The notes under the pieces: model-generated
Seen by the model: only the letters and a program-made list of their open reading frames with translations
The model's database searches: none
What the model was told of the DNA's origin: nothing
Shown: one piece after another, positions 18,701-26,800 of the stretch
Position numbering within the stretch: the stretch's first letter is position 1
Layout of the letters: the number at the start of each line of letters is the position of its first letter
Translations under genes and position numbers: made by a program
Origin: Streptomyces sp. ISL-96
GTDB lineage: Bacteria; Actinomycetota; Actinomycetes; Streptomycetales; Streptomycetaceae
NCBI RefSeq assembly: GCF_018614035.1
Contig: NZ_JAGGPA010000036.1
Location: 1-64,000, forward strand
Direction: 5' to 3'
DNA length: 64,000 nt

Positions 18701-19013
18701 GCACGGGGACCGGCCGGGCTCCGTCACGGCGGTCCGGGCGGTGTACGCACAGGGCTGCACACTGGAGTTCATGGGCCGCACCGGGGCCGCGCGCCGGGCG
18801 TTCGAGCAGGCGCACGAACGCTGGCAGCGGTTGATCGCGTCACTCGTCGAGGTGGACTGGCGCGAGTCGGGGGCACCCAGGGAGCGGATCACACGTCTCG
18901 CGGAGGCGGCCCGGGGCAGAGCGGTCCGTGCGGACGATCAACGGCTTGCCGAGCCCGACCGGCGGCAACTGGCGCCTCCGTGGTGGCCGTTGACCGAGGT
19001 GAGTGCCGGTTGA
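15765..19013 (+). CDS. SAV_2336-type vWA-like protein with TPR region
   Basis: A 1082-residue protein. The first 150 residues include the SAV_2336 N-terminal type segment (LGELVGRLRSGGLDPTAEE) and a variable Asp/Ala linker. Residues of about 180-330 are vWA-like: LDIQLLMDTGPAMAVWER stands where the metal-site DxSxS normally is, here DTGPA, and LVVSDCVGPLW supplies a later acidic position. From about residue 570 to the end are many TPR-like helical pairs rich in Ala, Leu and Arg. It is the MoxR partner and scaffold of the island. The degenerate metal site suggests protein binding without classical metal chelation. The TPR boundary is approximate. Confidence 0.85.
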   Translation: MDLGELVGRLRSGGLDPTAEEVADAVWLAQWLPSGRTPTGASGDPREPGEATAPAQETGHDADRDAGHSGRAVRPAAGDAGSDAPDADADVPGPSPATGPVSLYAPGGRRNRGAGGSASSAGAAFPVRAPAAAALPGLLGLQRALRPLRHYTTTTAAVRPAADGRLDEDATAERSAMSGAITPVLRPSERPRLDIQLLMDTGPAMAVWERMVEELRQACQQSGVFRDVQVHQLYDAGDGEVPLIGTTSGPGGHTRMRPADQFHDPMGRRLTLVVSDCVGPLWQQGRAQRLISQWPRSSPLAVVQPLPPRLWARTALPAEPGLLVRSAASGGRTAFLPDEEPWEPVEATARPVPVLPPTPEAFASWARLLSDHGGSTVRGWAAWADDAHDLPDHIASAPPPPLPPDRGADELLRAFRANASPGGVRLAVHLAAAPLTLPVMQLVQRAMLPDTGPMELAEVLLGGLLRQLPGPDSSSPCYVYADGVQELLLNSLGQDAAALVLKHCSSYVERHFGRGARNFSALAATRLSERGAVAAPDLPWERGAGAEDAEDGEAGGRGAGGEPELFAEIPARVLRFYQPDLTTPEPLAEAERLLGQWHSRGDPSLLRRARERAEAALSGGDGPDATGVPESETGAVRAGVVLGRVLLAEAAAPAVRGTERGRELLLRAARTLAEARDRATGGSRGRAEACLELAAAHHALWRETRDAQHLAAGLDALAGDASAWPAASRRVLHLRRGRLLLARHRAEEAVRELRTGCDLLDTEDVPDSIRCTALLDLADALRAAGAPHAGTAETLARAEQSVGEDPALRLRCLTAQARLHDAAGDHPAADRAYEAAAGAAPPDSAKRCELLTEWGESLLRRAAAQDGPAGEDAVGRAESVLREALAGMPARSPSRSGLHLLLGSALALRFQRVGFLPDLYEGRHLLEEAAKRLTDGVLRAEAWLTLGRTRFELAHLSAATLLSDALQAYENAQRDADAAHGDRPGSVTAVRAVYAQGCTLEFMGRTGAARRAFEQAHERWQRLIASLVEVDWRESGAPRERITRLAEAARGRAVRADDQRLAEPDRRQLAPPWWPLTEVSAG

Positions 19014-19113
19014 CCGGAGTGCAGTCGAACATGTTTCTGTTTCACCGGTGTCGGGAAGAACTGGGCAGCCGCTGCGGCCGTGCGGGACGGGTGCCGGCAG
19101 GAGGGAGTCGGGC

Positions 19114-19317
19114 GTGTCGCACAGGAACACCGTGGTTGCCGGCCAGGACCAGGACGCCGGACGGCCGCCCCCCGTGCCCGATCTCACCCACGTCGACCTG
19201 CGGACTTTGCGCACCATGGATGATCCGGGACTTGCCGAGGCGGTTGATCAGGTGCTCGGGCGGTCCCTGGAGCTCACCGAGGCGTGGTGGGCGACTTCCG
19301 ACCCGGGAAACCACTGA
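19114..19317 (+). CDS. FxSxx-like small peptide, probable modified-peptide precursor
   Basis: A 67-residue protein starting with GTG nine bases after GGAGG. Residues 20-47 (VPDLTHVDLRTLRTMDDPGL and AEAVDQVLG) resemble the leader-like domain of FxSxx-COOH peptides. The C-terminus, however, is EAWWATSDPGNH: it has no FxSxx motif. It directly precedes an alpha-KG HExxH peptide hydroxylase and an FxsT-like protein. I infer that it is the substrate of that hydroxylase, with the Trp, Asp, Asn and His residues of the tail as candidate targets. An in-frame ATG upstream at 19003 would overlap the previous gene and lacks a ribosome site. Confidence 0.68.
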   Translation: MSHRNTVVAGQDQDAGRPPPVPDLTHVDLRTLRTMDDPGLAEAVDQVLGRSLELTEAWWATSDPGNH

Positions 19318-19404
19318 GCTGCGGCACTTTCCGGTCAGATGGGTGGGGTGGGCAATCGGCACCGGACGCCACCACGGTGCCAGGTCCGGCGAGAGGGGGC
19401 CCGG

Positions 19405-20691
19405 GTGACCGTGGCTCCCTTACCCTGCGCCCACATCACCTGGCTCGCCCGCACCAGGCCCGACCCCGCCTGCACCGTCACGCTGCGCAACGCGCTGCAC
19501 GCCCGGCGGCTCCTGCTGCTCAAGTCCTTGCTGACGCGCCTCGAACGGCAACGGAGCTCCATCGATCCGGCCGTACGGGAACGCTTCCGCCGCCATTGGG
19601 CGTTGCTGGAACACGCGGAGCGGCGCGACCCCGCCGCCGTCCGCGACGTAGTCGACTATCCGCTGACGGGCGCCTGGCTGGCCGGGGCCCTGGCCCTCCC
19701 CGAAGGGCCGGCCCTCGACCGGCGGCTGGCCCACTTCGGCGGTATCGCGACCACTGCGGCCCTGCGGGCGGGCTGCGACCTGCGCCTCACCCTCGACGCT
19801 CCCACGGGTCTGCTCGGCCTCCCGGGCCTGGGCACCCTCCACTGCCCCGACCGCCGGGCCGAACTGCACGCGCGCGGCCGGACCGTACGGATCACCGGCG
19901 GCCGCGGCCGCGCCCTGCTCCTGCGGCGCGGCGACGCCGGCCCGCACCGGCCCGTCGGCGCCGGTCCCGGATGGTCGCCGCTGCGCCCGCTGCCCGGAGG
20001 CACCGCCGTCCTGGACGACCTCGACCCGTACCGGGTCCCCACCGGTGGCATCGGCGCCGTAACCCTGCCCGCCGCGGACCGGGCCACAGTCGCCCACGAA
20101 ACCTGGGCACGGCTGTGGCAGCAGGCCATCGCGCTGATCGCCGGCACAGACCCCGGGCGGGCCGCCGAGATACTGGCGGTGCAGCGGGTGGTCGTGCCGC
20201 TCGCCCCCGCAGACCCGGACGCGTACGACGGACGCCGTCCGATGAGCGCGACGCTGCGGGCGGCGCCCGGCAGCGTACTGATCTCCCTGCCCGCCGGACA
20301 CCATGAACTGGCCGAGGTGCTGGTCCACGAGACGCACCACACCAAGCTGGCCGCACTCCACGAGCGTGTGCCGCTGTACCGGCCGGGTGACGGGGGACTG
20401 CACCGGGTCGGCTGGCGTCCCGACCCGAGGCCTGTGGCCGGTGTCTTCCAGGGTGCGTACGCCCATCTGGCTCTCACCGATCTGTGGCGGCGGGCGGCGA
20501 CCGGCGCCGACATCCCGGCAGGCTGGCGGCGCAGAGCCGCCGAGCAGTTCGGGCAGCACCGCGGACAGGTCGCGCAAGCATTGTCCGTACTGCTTGGATC
20601 CGATGAACTGACCATCGCCGGAAGGGAGTTCGCACAGGGGATGCGAGATCACCACGCGAGCCTCGGTACGGCTCGGCAGTCCTTCAGGTGA
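19405..20691 (+). CDS. alpha-KG HExxH-type peptide beta-hydroxylase
   Basis: A 428-residue stand-alone protein of the HExxH putative-peptide-modification family, now known to contain Fe/alpha-ketoglutarate-dependent peptide beta-hydroxylases. The HExxH motif is HETHH at residues 308-312, in VLVHETHHTKLAALHE. This is followed by the family's aromatic/His-rich C-terminal region (HRVGWRPDPRPVAGVFQGAYAH). It starts with GTG after GAGAGGGGG. In characterised FxsB proteins this domain is fused to a radical SAM enzyme; here no such domain or gene is present. The small peptide gene directly upstream is the likely substrate. Confidence 0.85.
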   Translation: MTVAPLPCAHITWLARTRPDPACTVTLRNALHARRLLLLKSLLTRLERQRSSIDPAVRERFRRHWALLEHAERRDPAAVRDVVDYPLTGAWLAGALALPEGPALDRRLAHFGGIATTAALRAGCDLRLTLDAPTGLLGLPGLGTLHCPDRRAELHARGRTVRITGGRGRALLLRRGDAGPHRPVGAGPGWSPLRPLPGGTAVLDDLDPYRVPTGGIGAVTLPAADRATVAHETWARLWQQAIALIAGTDPGRAAEILAVQRVVVPLAPADPDAYDGRRPMSATLRAAPGSVLISLPAGHHELAEVLVHETHHTKLAALHERVPLYRPGDGGLHRVGWRPDPRPVAGVFQGAYAHLALTDLWRRAATGADIPAGWRRRAAEQFGQHRGQVAQALSVLLGSDELTIAGREFAQGMRDHHASLGTARQSFR

Positions 20692-20758
20692 CACTGTGTC
20701 AATAGATCGTGACAATGGGTCGACAGGCACTGGCAGCGTAAGACAGGGAGACGTGCAG

Positions 20759-23700
20759 ATGGTGGATCAGCGGCGCTCGGGCGGGGCCGGTGCGGCGGAC
20801 CGTAGCGGCCAGGACGGGCCCGAACACTTCCTTGTGGTCTTTCCCGGCTACCACCGGCCCTGGGCCAACTGGATCGGGCAGCGCCTGGAAGCCCACGGCC
20901 AACGGGTCACGCTCCAGCGCTGGGACCCGCCCCGCGAGGTGCCGCTGGAGGAGTCGCTCGCCGACCTGCTGCTGTCCACCGGGCGCGTCCTGCTCGTCCT
21001 CAACGACTGGTTCTTCGAGCTGGGGCCCCGAGCCGTCGGCGAGTGGAACGACGTCCTGCGGGGGTACGTCGCCGAGAACGCCGAACGGTTCGCCGCCGTC
21101 AACCTCACCAACCGCCAGCTGCCGCCCGCCACCGCCGTACTCGAACCCGTCAGCCTGTGGAGTACGGGCGAGCAGGAAGCCGAGGAACGACTCCTCGGCA
21201 GACTCGGCATCGACTTCCGGCGCACCTCCGGCCGTCGCCCCGCGGCCGGCGGCTCACGCTTCCCGAACACACCTCCCGAGATCTGGGGCGAAGTGCCCCG
21301 CCGCAACGGCCGTTTCACCGGTCGCGACGAGCTCCTCACCCAACTCCAGGAACGCCTGACCGAGGCCGAACGCGGCAACTCCGCCTGCACGCTCCTCGGC
21401 ATGTCCGGCATCGGCAAGACCCAGCTCGCCGCGGAGTACGCCCACCGCTTCAGCACCGACTACGACGTCATCTGGTGGGTCAACTCCGACGACCGCAACA
21501 TCCAGCGCGACCGCTTCGGAGAACTCGCCGTCGAACTGGGCCTGCACAGCGGCAGCGAACCCGGTGAGCGCATCCGCGCGGTCCGCGAGGCGCTGCGGCG
21601 CGGCGAACCGTACGGCCGCTGGCTCGTCATCTTCGACGGCTGGGACGACACCGACGGTGCGAGCGTCATGCTGCCGCACGGCCCCGGACACGTCATCGTG
21701 ACCTCCCGGAACAGGGGCTGGGGCGACTACACCGACGTACTCGAAGTGCCCAGTTTCGACCGCGCCGAGTCCACCGCCTATCTGATGCGCCGCGCCCCGC
21801 ACGTGACGTCGGAGCAGGCCGACGAAGTCGCCGCCGAATTCGGCGACGTGCCCCTGCCGCTCGTGCAGGCCGCCTCCTGGCTGGGCGAGTCCCGGATGGA
21901 GGTTCCCGAGTACCTGCGCATGGTCCGTGAGGGCAGGCTGTCCACCGTGGAGGAGCCCGCCGGGGACGGCTTCCCGCACTCCTCGCTCACTTCCTGGTCG
22001 ATCCTCATCAACCGGCTCAGGCGTACCCAGCCGCAGGCGGTCGAGGTCCTCAGCCTCTGCGCCTCCTTCGCCCCCGGCCGCATCCCCCTCGGCCTGGCCC
22101 GCGCCTACCCGCAGGCCGACCTGCCCGAGGACCTGCGGTGGATGAGCACCGATCTGCCCGCCTGGACCCGGGCGCTGGACACTCTGGTGAACTACTCGGT
22201 GCTCACCAGGGAGAGCCGCGGCCCGGTCAATGCCGAGATGGGCCCGCACCAGGAGTCCGTGCACATGCACCGGCTCGTCCACGACATCGTGTCCCGGCTC
22301 ACCAGCGACGAGCGCCGTGACATTCACCGCAAGGCCGTTCGGACGCTGCTGGCCGAGGCCGACCCCGGCAACCCGCTCGACAGCAGGCAGTGGCCCCGGT
22401 ACGCCGAACTTCTGCCCCACCTGGAACCGTCCGGCGCGCTCAGCAGCTCCAACAGCAGGGTCCAGGCCGCCGTACTGAACTGTCTGCGGTACTGCGTCCG
22501 CAGCGGGGAGTCCACGGCCGGCACCCGGCTCGCCGAGAAGATCCGGCGCTCCTGGACGACGTTCATGGACCCCCTGGCCCAGCACATGCTCGATCTGACC
22601 ACCCAGCAGTGCAACCTGCTTCTCGCCTCCGGCAGTTTTCGCGAGTCGTACGAACTGGGGCGTGCCCTGCGGGACCGGCTGCTCGCCGCCGAGGTGCGCG
22701 ACGAACTCGGCGAACTCAACGTCAACGGCAGCCTCGCCAGCAGCCTGCGCCGCCTGGGCCGGTACAGCGAAGCTCTGGACCTCCAGGCGAAGGTCCTCCA
22801 GGACGCGGAACGGCTGCTCGGTGAGAACGAGCTGACCTCCCTCAACGCCCGGCACAACCTCGGCGTCGGACTGCGTCTGCTGGGTCGCTACAAGGAGGCG
22901 TACGAACTCGACCTGGAGACCCTCAGCCGACGCGAGACCGTCCTGCGTGCCCGTCACATCACCACTCTCAACTCCGGGAACGCGGTGGCGCACGGCCTGC
23001 GGCTGCTCGGCCAGTACCGCGACTGCGTGGCCCGGCAGGAGCCGGTGGTGCGCCTCCATGTCCAGGTCCTCGGCCCGCTGCACCCGCAGACGCTGGCCGC
23101 ACGCACCTACCTGGCGCTCGCGCGGCGGCGCGAGGGCGGCTTCCAGCAGGACATCGCGCCGCTGATGGACAGCCTGATGCAGCAGCTGGAGCAGGTGCAC
23201 GGCAGGACCCACTTCAGCACGCTGTCGTTCATCAACGACTACGGGAACTTCCAGCGTGAGCACGGTGACCTGGGCAACGCCAGGGATCTGATCGCCGAGG
23301 CGGAGGCCGGATACCGCGCGCTGCTCGGTCCCGCCCATCCCGTGGCGACCGGCATGCTCACCAACACCGGTCTGGTGATGCAGGCATCAGGTGACCGCGG
23401 CGAGGCCATGTCGATGTTCGAATCCGCGCTCGCCGGCCTGACGGCAACCCTCGGCGCCGACCACCCCTGGGTGCTGGGCTGCGCCCTCAACGCGGCCGGC
23501 GGGCGCAACTTCAACGGCCGGGTCACGGACGCGGCGGAGCTGAGCCGGGACACACTGCGCAGGTCCCGCCGGGCCCTGGGGGACGAACACCCGCTCACCC
23601 TGTCGTGCCAGACCGCGCTCGCTGCCGATCTGCGGGCGCTGCGCGAGCACGAGGAGGCCGACAAGGTCGAGGCGGACGCGCTGCTGGGCCTCACCCGCAT

Positions 23701-23782
23701 CTTCGGCGCCCAGCACCCGCACACGCTCTCCGCGCGCCAGCGCAACCGCCCGTACTGGGACTTCGAGGCGTACCTCGGCTGA
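20759..23782 (+). CDS. fxsT: TIR-NB-ARC-TPR protein, FxSxx-COOH system type
   Basis: A 1007-residue STAND protein. Residues of about 22-165 form a TIR-like domain (HFLVVFPGYHRPWANWIGQR, then a later W-x-x-E-like FELGPRAVGEW). NB-ARC follows: the P-loop GMSGIGKTQLA near residue 215, Walker-B-like WLVIFDGWDD, and VIVTSRNRGW. From about residue 600 come TPR pairs of the kinesin-light-chain type with repeated HPxxL/T units. This matches the FxSxx-COOH system TPR protein. The ATG at 20759 follows GGGAG by eight bases; the in-frame GTG at 20696 is five bases after the hydroxylase stop and has no clear site. It is the last gene of the island, closed by a 20-bp hairpin. Confidence 0.88.
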   Translation: MVDQRRSGGAGAADRSGQDGPEHFLVVFPGYHRPWANWIGQRLEAHGQRVTLQRWDPPREVPLEESLADLLLSTGRVLLVLNDWFFELGPRAVGEWNDVLRGYVAENAERFAAVNLTNRQLPPATAVLEPVSLWSTGEQEAEERLLGRLGIDFRRTSGRRPAAGGSRFPNTPPEIWGEVPRRNGRFTGRDELLTQLQERLTEAERGNSACTLLGMSGIGKTQLAAEYAHRFSTDYDVIWWVNSDDRNIQRDRFGELAVELGLHSGSEPGERIRAVREALRRGEPYGRWLVIFDGWDDTDGASVMLPHGPGHVIVTSRNRGWGDYTDVLEVPSFDRAESTAYLMRRAPHVTSEQADEVAAEFGDVPLPLVQAASWLGESRMEVPEYLRMVREGRLSTVEEPAGDGFPHSSLTSWSILINRLRRTQPQAVEVLSLCASFAPGRIPLGLARAYPQADLPEDLRWMSTDLPAWTRALDTLVNYSVLTRESRGPVNAEMGPHQESVHMHRLVHDIVSRLTSDERRDIHRKAVRTLLAEADPGNPLDSRQWPRYAELLPHLEPSGALSSSNSRVQAAVLNCLRYCVRSGESTAGTRLAEKIRRSWTTFMDPLAQHMLDLTTQQCNLLLASGSFRESYELGRALRDRLLAAEVRDELGELNVNGSLASSLRRLGRYSEALDLQAKVLQDAERLLGENELTSLNARHNLGVGLRLLGRYKEAYELDLETLSRRETVLRARHITTLNSGNAVAHGLRLLGQYRDCVARQEPVVRLHVQVLGPLHPQTLAARTYLALARRREGGFQQDIAPLMDSLMQQLEQVHGRTHFSTLSFINDYGNFQREHGDLGNARDLIAEAEAGYRALLGPAHPVATGMLTNTGLVMQASGDRGEAMSMFESALAGLTATLGADHPWVLGCALNAAGGRNFNGRVTDAAELSRDTLRRSRRALGDEHPLTLSCQTALAADLRALREHEEADKVEADALLGLTRIFGAQHPHTLSARQRNRPYWDFEAYLG

Positions 23783-23793
23783 TTCGCCCGTAC

Positions 23794-23849
23794 GTACGCC
23801 GGAGGGCCCGGCACCGCATCGCTGCGGTGCCGGGCCCTCCGGGGCGTAC
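23794..23849. terminator. 20-bp perfect hairpin between fxsT and kgd
   Basis: Bases 23799-23818 pair perfectly with 23823-23842 around the loop TCGC, and flanking GTACG/CGTAC bases extend it with a bulge. It serves both converging genes as a bidirectional terminator. Confidence 0.9.
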
Positions 23850-23872
23850 AGGCGCTGATCAGGCCGGACCGG

Positions 23873-26800
23873 TCAGGCCTCGAAGACCTCGTTCAGCAGC
23901 TGCTGCTGCTCCGCCTGGTGGCGCTTGGCCGAGCCGACCGCCGGGGACGAGCCGTGCGGGCGCGAGATGCGCCGCAGCCGCTCGCCGTGCGGGATGTCGG
24001 CGCCGACCGCCAGGTCGAGGTGGTCGATCAGGTTGAGCGCGATGAACGGCCACGCACCCTGGTTCGCCGGCTCTTCCTGCGTCCACAGGTACTTCTCGGC
24101 GTTCGGGTACTTCGCGATCTCCTGCTGGAGCTCCTTGCCCGGCAGCGGGTACAGCCGCTCCAGACGGATGATCGCCGTGTCCGTGTTGCCGCGCTTCTGA
24201 CGCTCCGCCGCGAGGTCGTAGTAGACCTTGCCGGCGCAGAAGACGACCTTGCGGACGGCGGCCGGGTCGACGGTCGTGTCGCCGATCACCGGGCGGAAGC
24301 CGCCGGTGGTGAACTCCTCCGCCTTCGACGACGCCGCCTTCAGACGCAGCATCGACTTCGGGGTGAAGACGATGAGCGGCTTGTGGTGCGGGTTGTGGAC
24401 CTGCCAGCGCAGCAGGTGGAAGTAGTTCGACGGCAGGGTCGGCATGGCGACCGTCATGTTGTCCTGCGCGCACATCTGGAGGAAGCGCTCGGGACGGGCC
24501 GACGAGTGGTCCGGGCCCTGGCCCTCGTAACCGTGCGGAAGCAGGAGCGTGACGCCGGACGTCTGGCCCCACTTCTGCTCGGCCGAGGAGATGAACTCGT
24601 CGACGACGGTCTGCGCGCCGTTGACGAAGTCGCCGAACTGGGCCTCCCACATGACCAGCGACTCGGGCCGGGCGAGCGAGTAGCCGTACTCGAAGCCCAT
24701 GCACGCGTACTCGGAGAGCAGCGAGTCGTAGACGTTGAAGCGGGCCTGGTCCTCGGAGAGGTACTGGAGCGGGGTGTAGTCCTCGCCGGTGTTCTGGTCG
24801 ACGAGCACCGCGTGGCGCTGGCCGAACGTACCGCGGCGGGTGTCCTGGCCGGACAGCCGGACCGGGACGCCCTCCATCAGCAGCGAGCCGATGGCGAGGG
24901 TCTCGCCCATGCCCCAGTCGATCGTGCCGTCCTCCACCGAGGCCGCGCGGCGCTGCATCTGCGGCATCAGGCGGGGGTGGACGGTGATCCGGTCGGGGAT
25001 GTTGACCTGGGACTCGGCGATCCGCTTGACGACCTCCTGGGAGACCGCCGTCTCGATGGCCACCGGGAACTCGGCCTGGACCTCCGGGATGTGGGCGGGA
25101 GCCGGGGCGGAGGTGGCCTCGCGGACCTCCGCGAAGACCTTCTCCAGCTGGCCCTGGAAGTCCTGGAGCGCCTGCTCGGCCTCTTCCAGCGTGATGTCGC
25201 CGCGACCGATGAGCGACTCGGTGTAGAGCTTGCGCACCGAGCGCTTCTTGTCGATCAGCGTCACCATCTGCGGGTTGGTGAACTGCGGGTTGTCGCCCTC
25301 GTTGTGACCGCGGCGGCGGTAGCAGATGAGGTCGATGACGACGTCCTTGTTGAAGGACTGGCGGAACTCGAAGGCGAGCCGCGCGACGCGGACCACGGCC
25401 TCCGGGTCGTCGCCGTTCACGTGGAAGATCGGCGCCTCGATCATGCGGGCCACGTCGGTCGCGTACATCGAGGAACGCGAGGACTCCGGGGCGGCGGTGA
25501 AGCCGACCTGGTTGTTGATCACGATGTGGACCGTGCCGCCGGTGCGGTAGCCCCGCAGCTGCGACATGTTGAGCGTCTCGGCCACAACACCCTGGCCGGC
25601 GAAGGCCGCGTCACCGTGGAGCGCGACGGGCAGGACCGTGAAGTCCGTACCGCCCTTGTTGATGACGTCCTGCTTGGCGCGGGCGACACCCTCCAGGACC
25701 GGGTCGACCGCCTCCAGGTGGGAGGGGTTGGCGACGAGCGAGACCTTGATCTGCTCGCCGTCGAGACCGGTGAAGGTGCCCTCGGCGCCCAGGTGGTACT
25801 TGACGTCGCCGGAGCCGTGCATCGACTTCGGGTCGAGGTTGCCCTCGAACTCCCGGAAGATCTGCGCGTACGACTTGCCGACGATGTTCGCCAGGACGTT
25901 CAGGCGGCCGCGGTGGGCCATGCCGATGACGACCTCGTCCAGGCGCGACTCGGCGGCGCTGTCGATGACCGCGTCGAGCAGCGGGATGACGGACTCGCCG
26001 CCTTCGAGGGAGAAGCGCTTCTGGCCGACGTACTTCGTCTGCAGGAAGGTCTCGAACGCCTCCGCGGCGTTCAGGCGGCGCAGGATGCGCAGCTGCTCCT
26101 CGCGCTCCGGCTTGGCGTGCGGACGCTCCACGCGGTCCTGGATCCACTTGCGCTGCTTCGGGTCCTGGATGTGCATGAACTCGACGCCGACGGTCCGGAC
26201 GTACGAGTCGCGCAGGACACCGAGGATGTCGCGCAGCTTCATCATCGACTTGCCGGCGAAACCGCCGACGGCGAACTCGCGCTCCAGGTCCCAGAGCGTG
26301 AGGCCGTGCTCGTTGATGTCCAGGTCGGGGTGCTTGCGCTGCTTGTACTCCAGCGGGTCGGTGTCGGCCATGACGTGGCCGCGGACCCGGTAGGAGTGGA
26401 TCAGCTCGAAGACGCGGGCGGCCTTGGTGACGTCGTCGTCGTGGGAGACGTCGATGTCCTTGAGCCAGCGGACCGGCTCGTACGGGATCCGCAGCGCTTC
26501 GAAGATCTGGTCGTAGAAGTCGCTCTCGCCGAGCAGCATGTTGGCGAGGATGCGCAGGAACTCGCCGGAGGCGGCGCCCTGGATGACCCGGTGGTCGTAC
26601 GTCGAGGTCAGGGTCATGACCTTGGAGATGCCCAGCTTGTTCAGGGTGTCCTGCGAGGTGCCCTGGAACTCGGCCGGGTAGTCCATCGCGCCGACGCCCA
26701 TGATGAGGCCCTGTCCGGGCATCAGGCGGGGCACGGAGTGGACGGTGCCGATGCCGCCGGGGTTCGTCAGCGACGCCGTTACGCCGGTGAAGTCGTCCAT

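Noticed and set aside
19003..19113. Earlier start of the FxSxx-like peptide
   Set aside because: It would overlap the previous gene and has no ribosome site; GTG at 19114 has a strong one.
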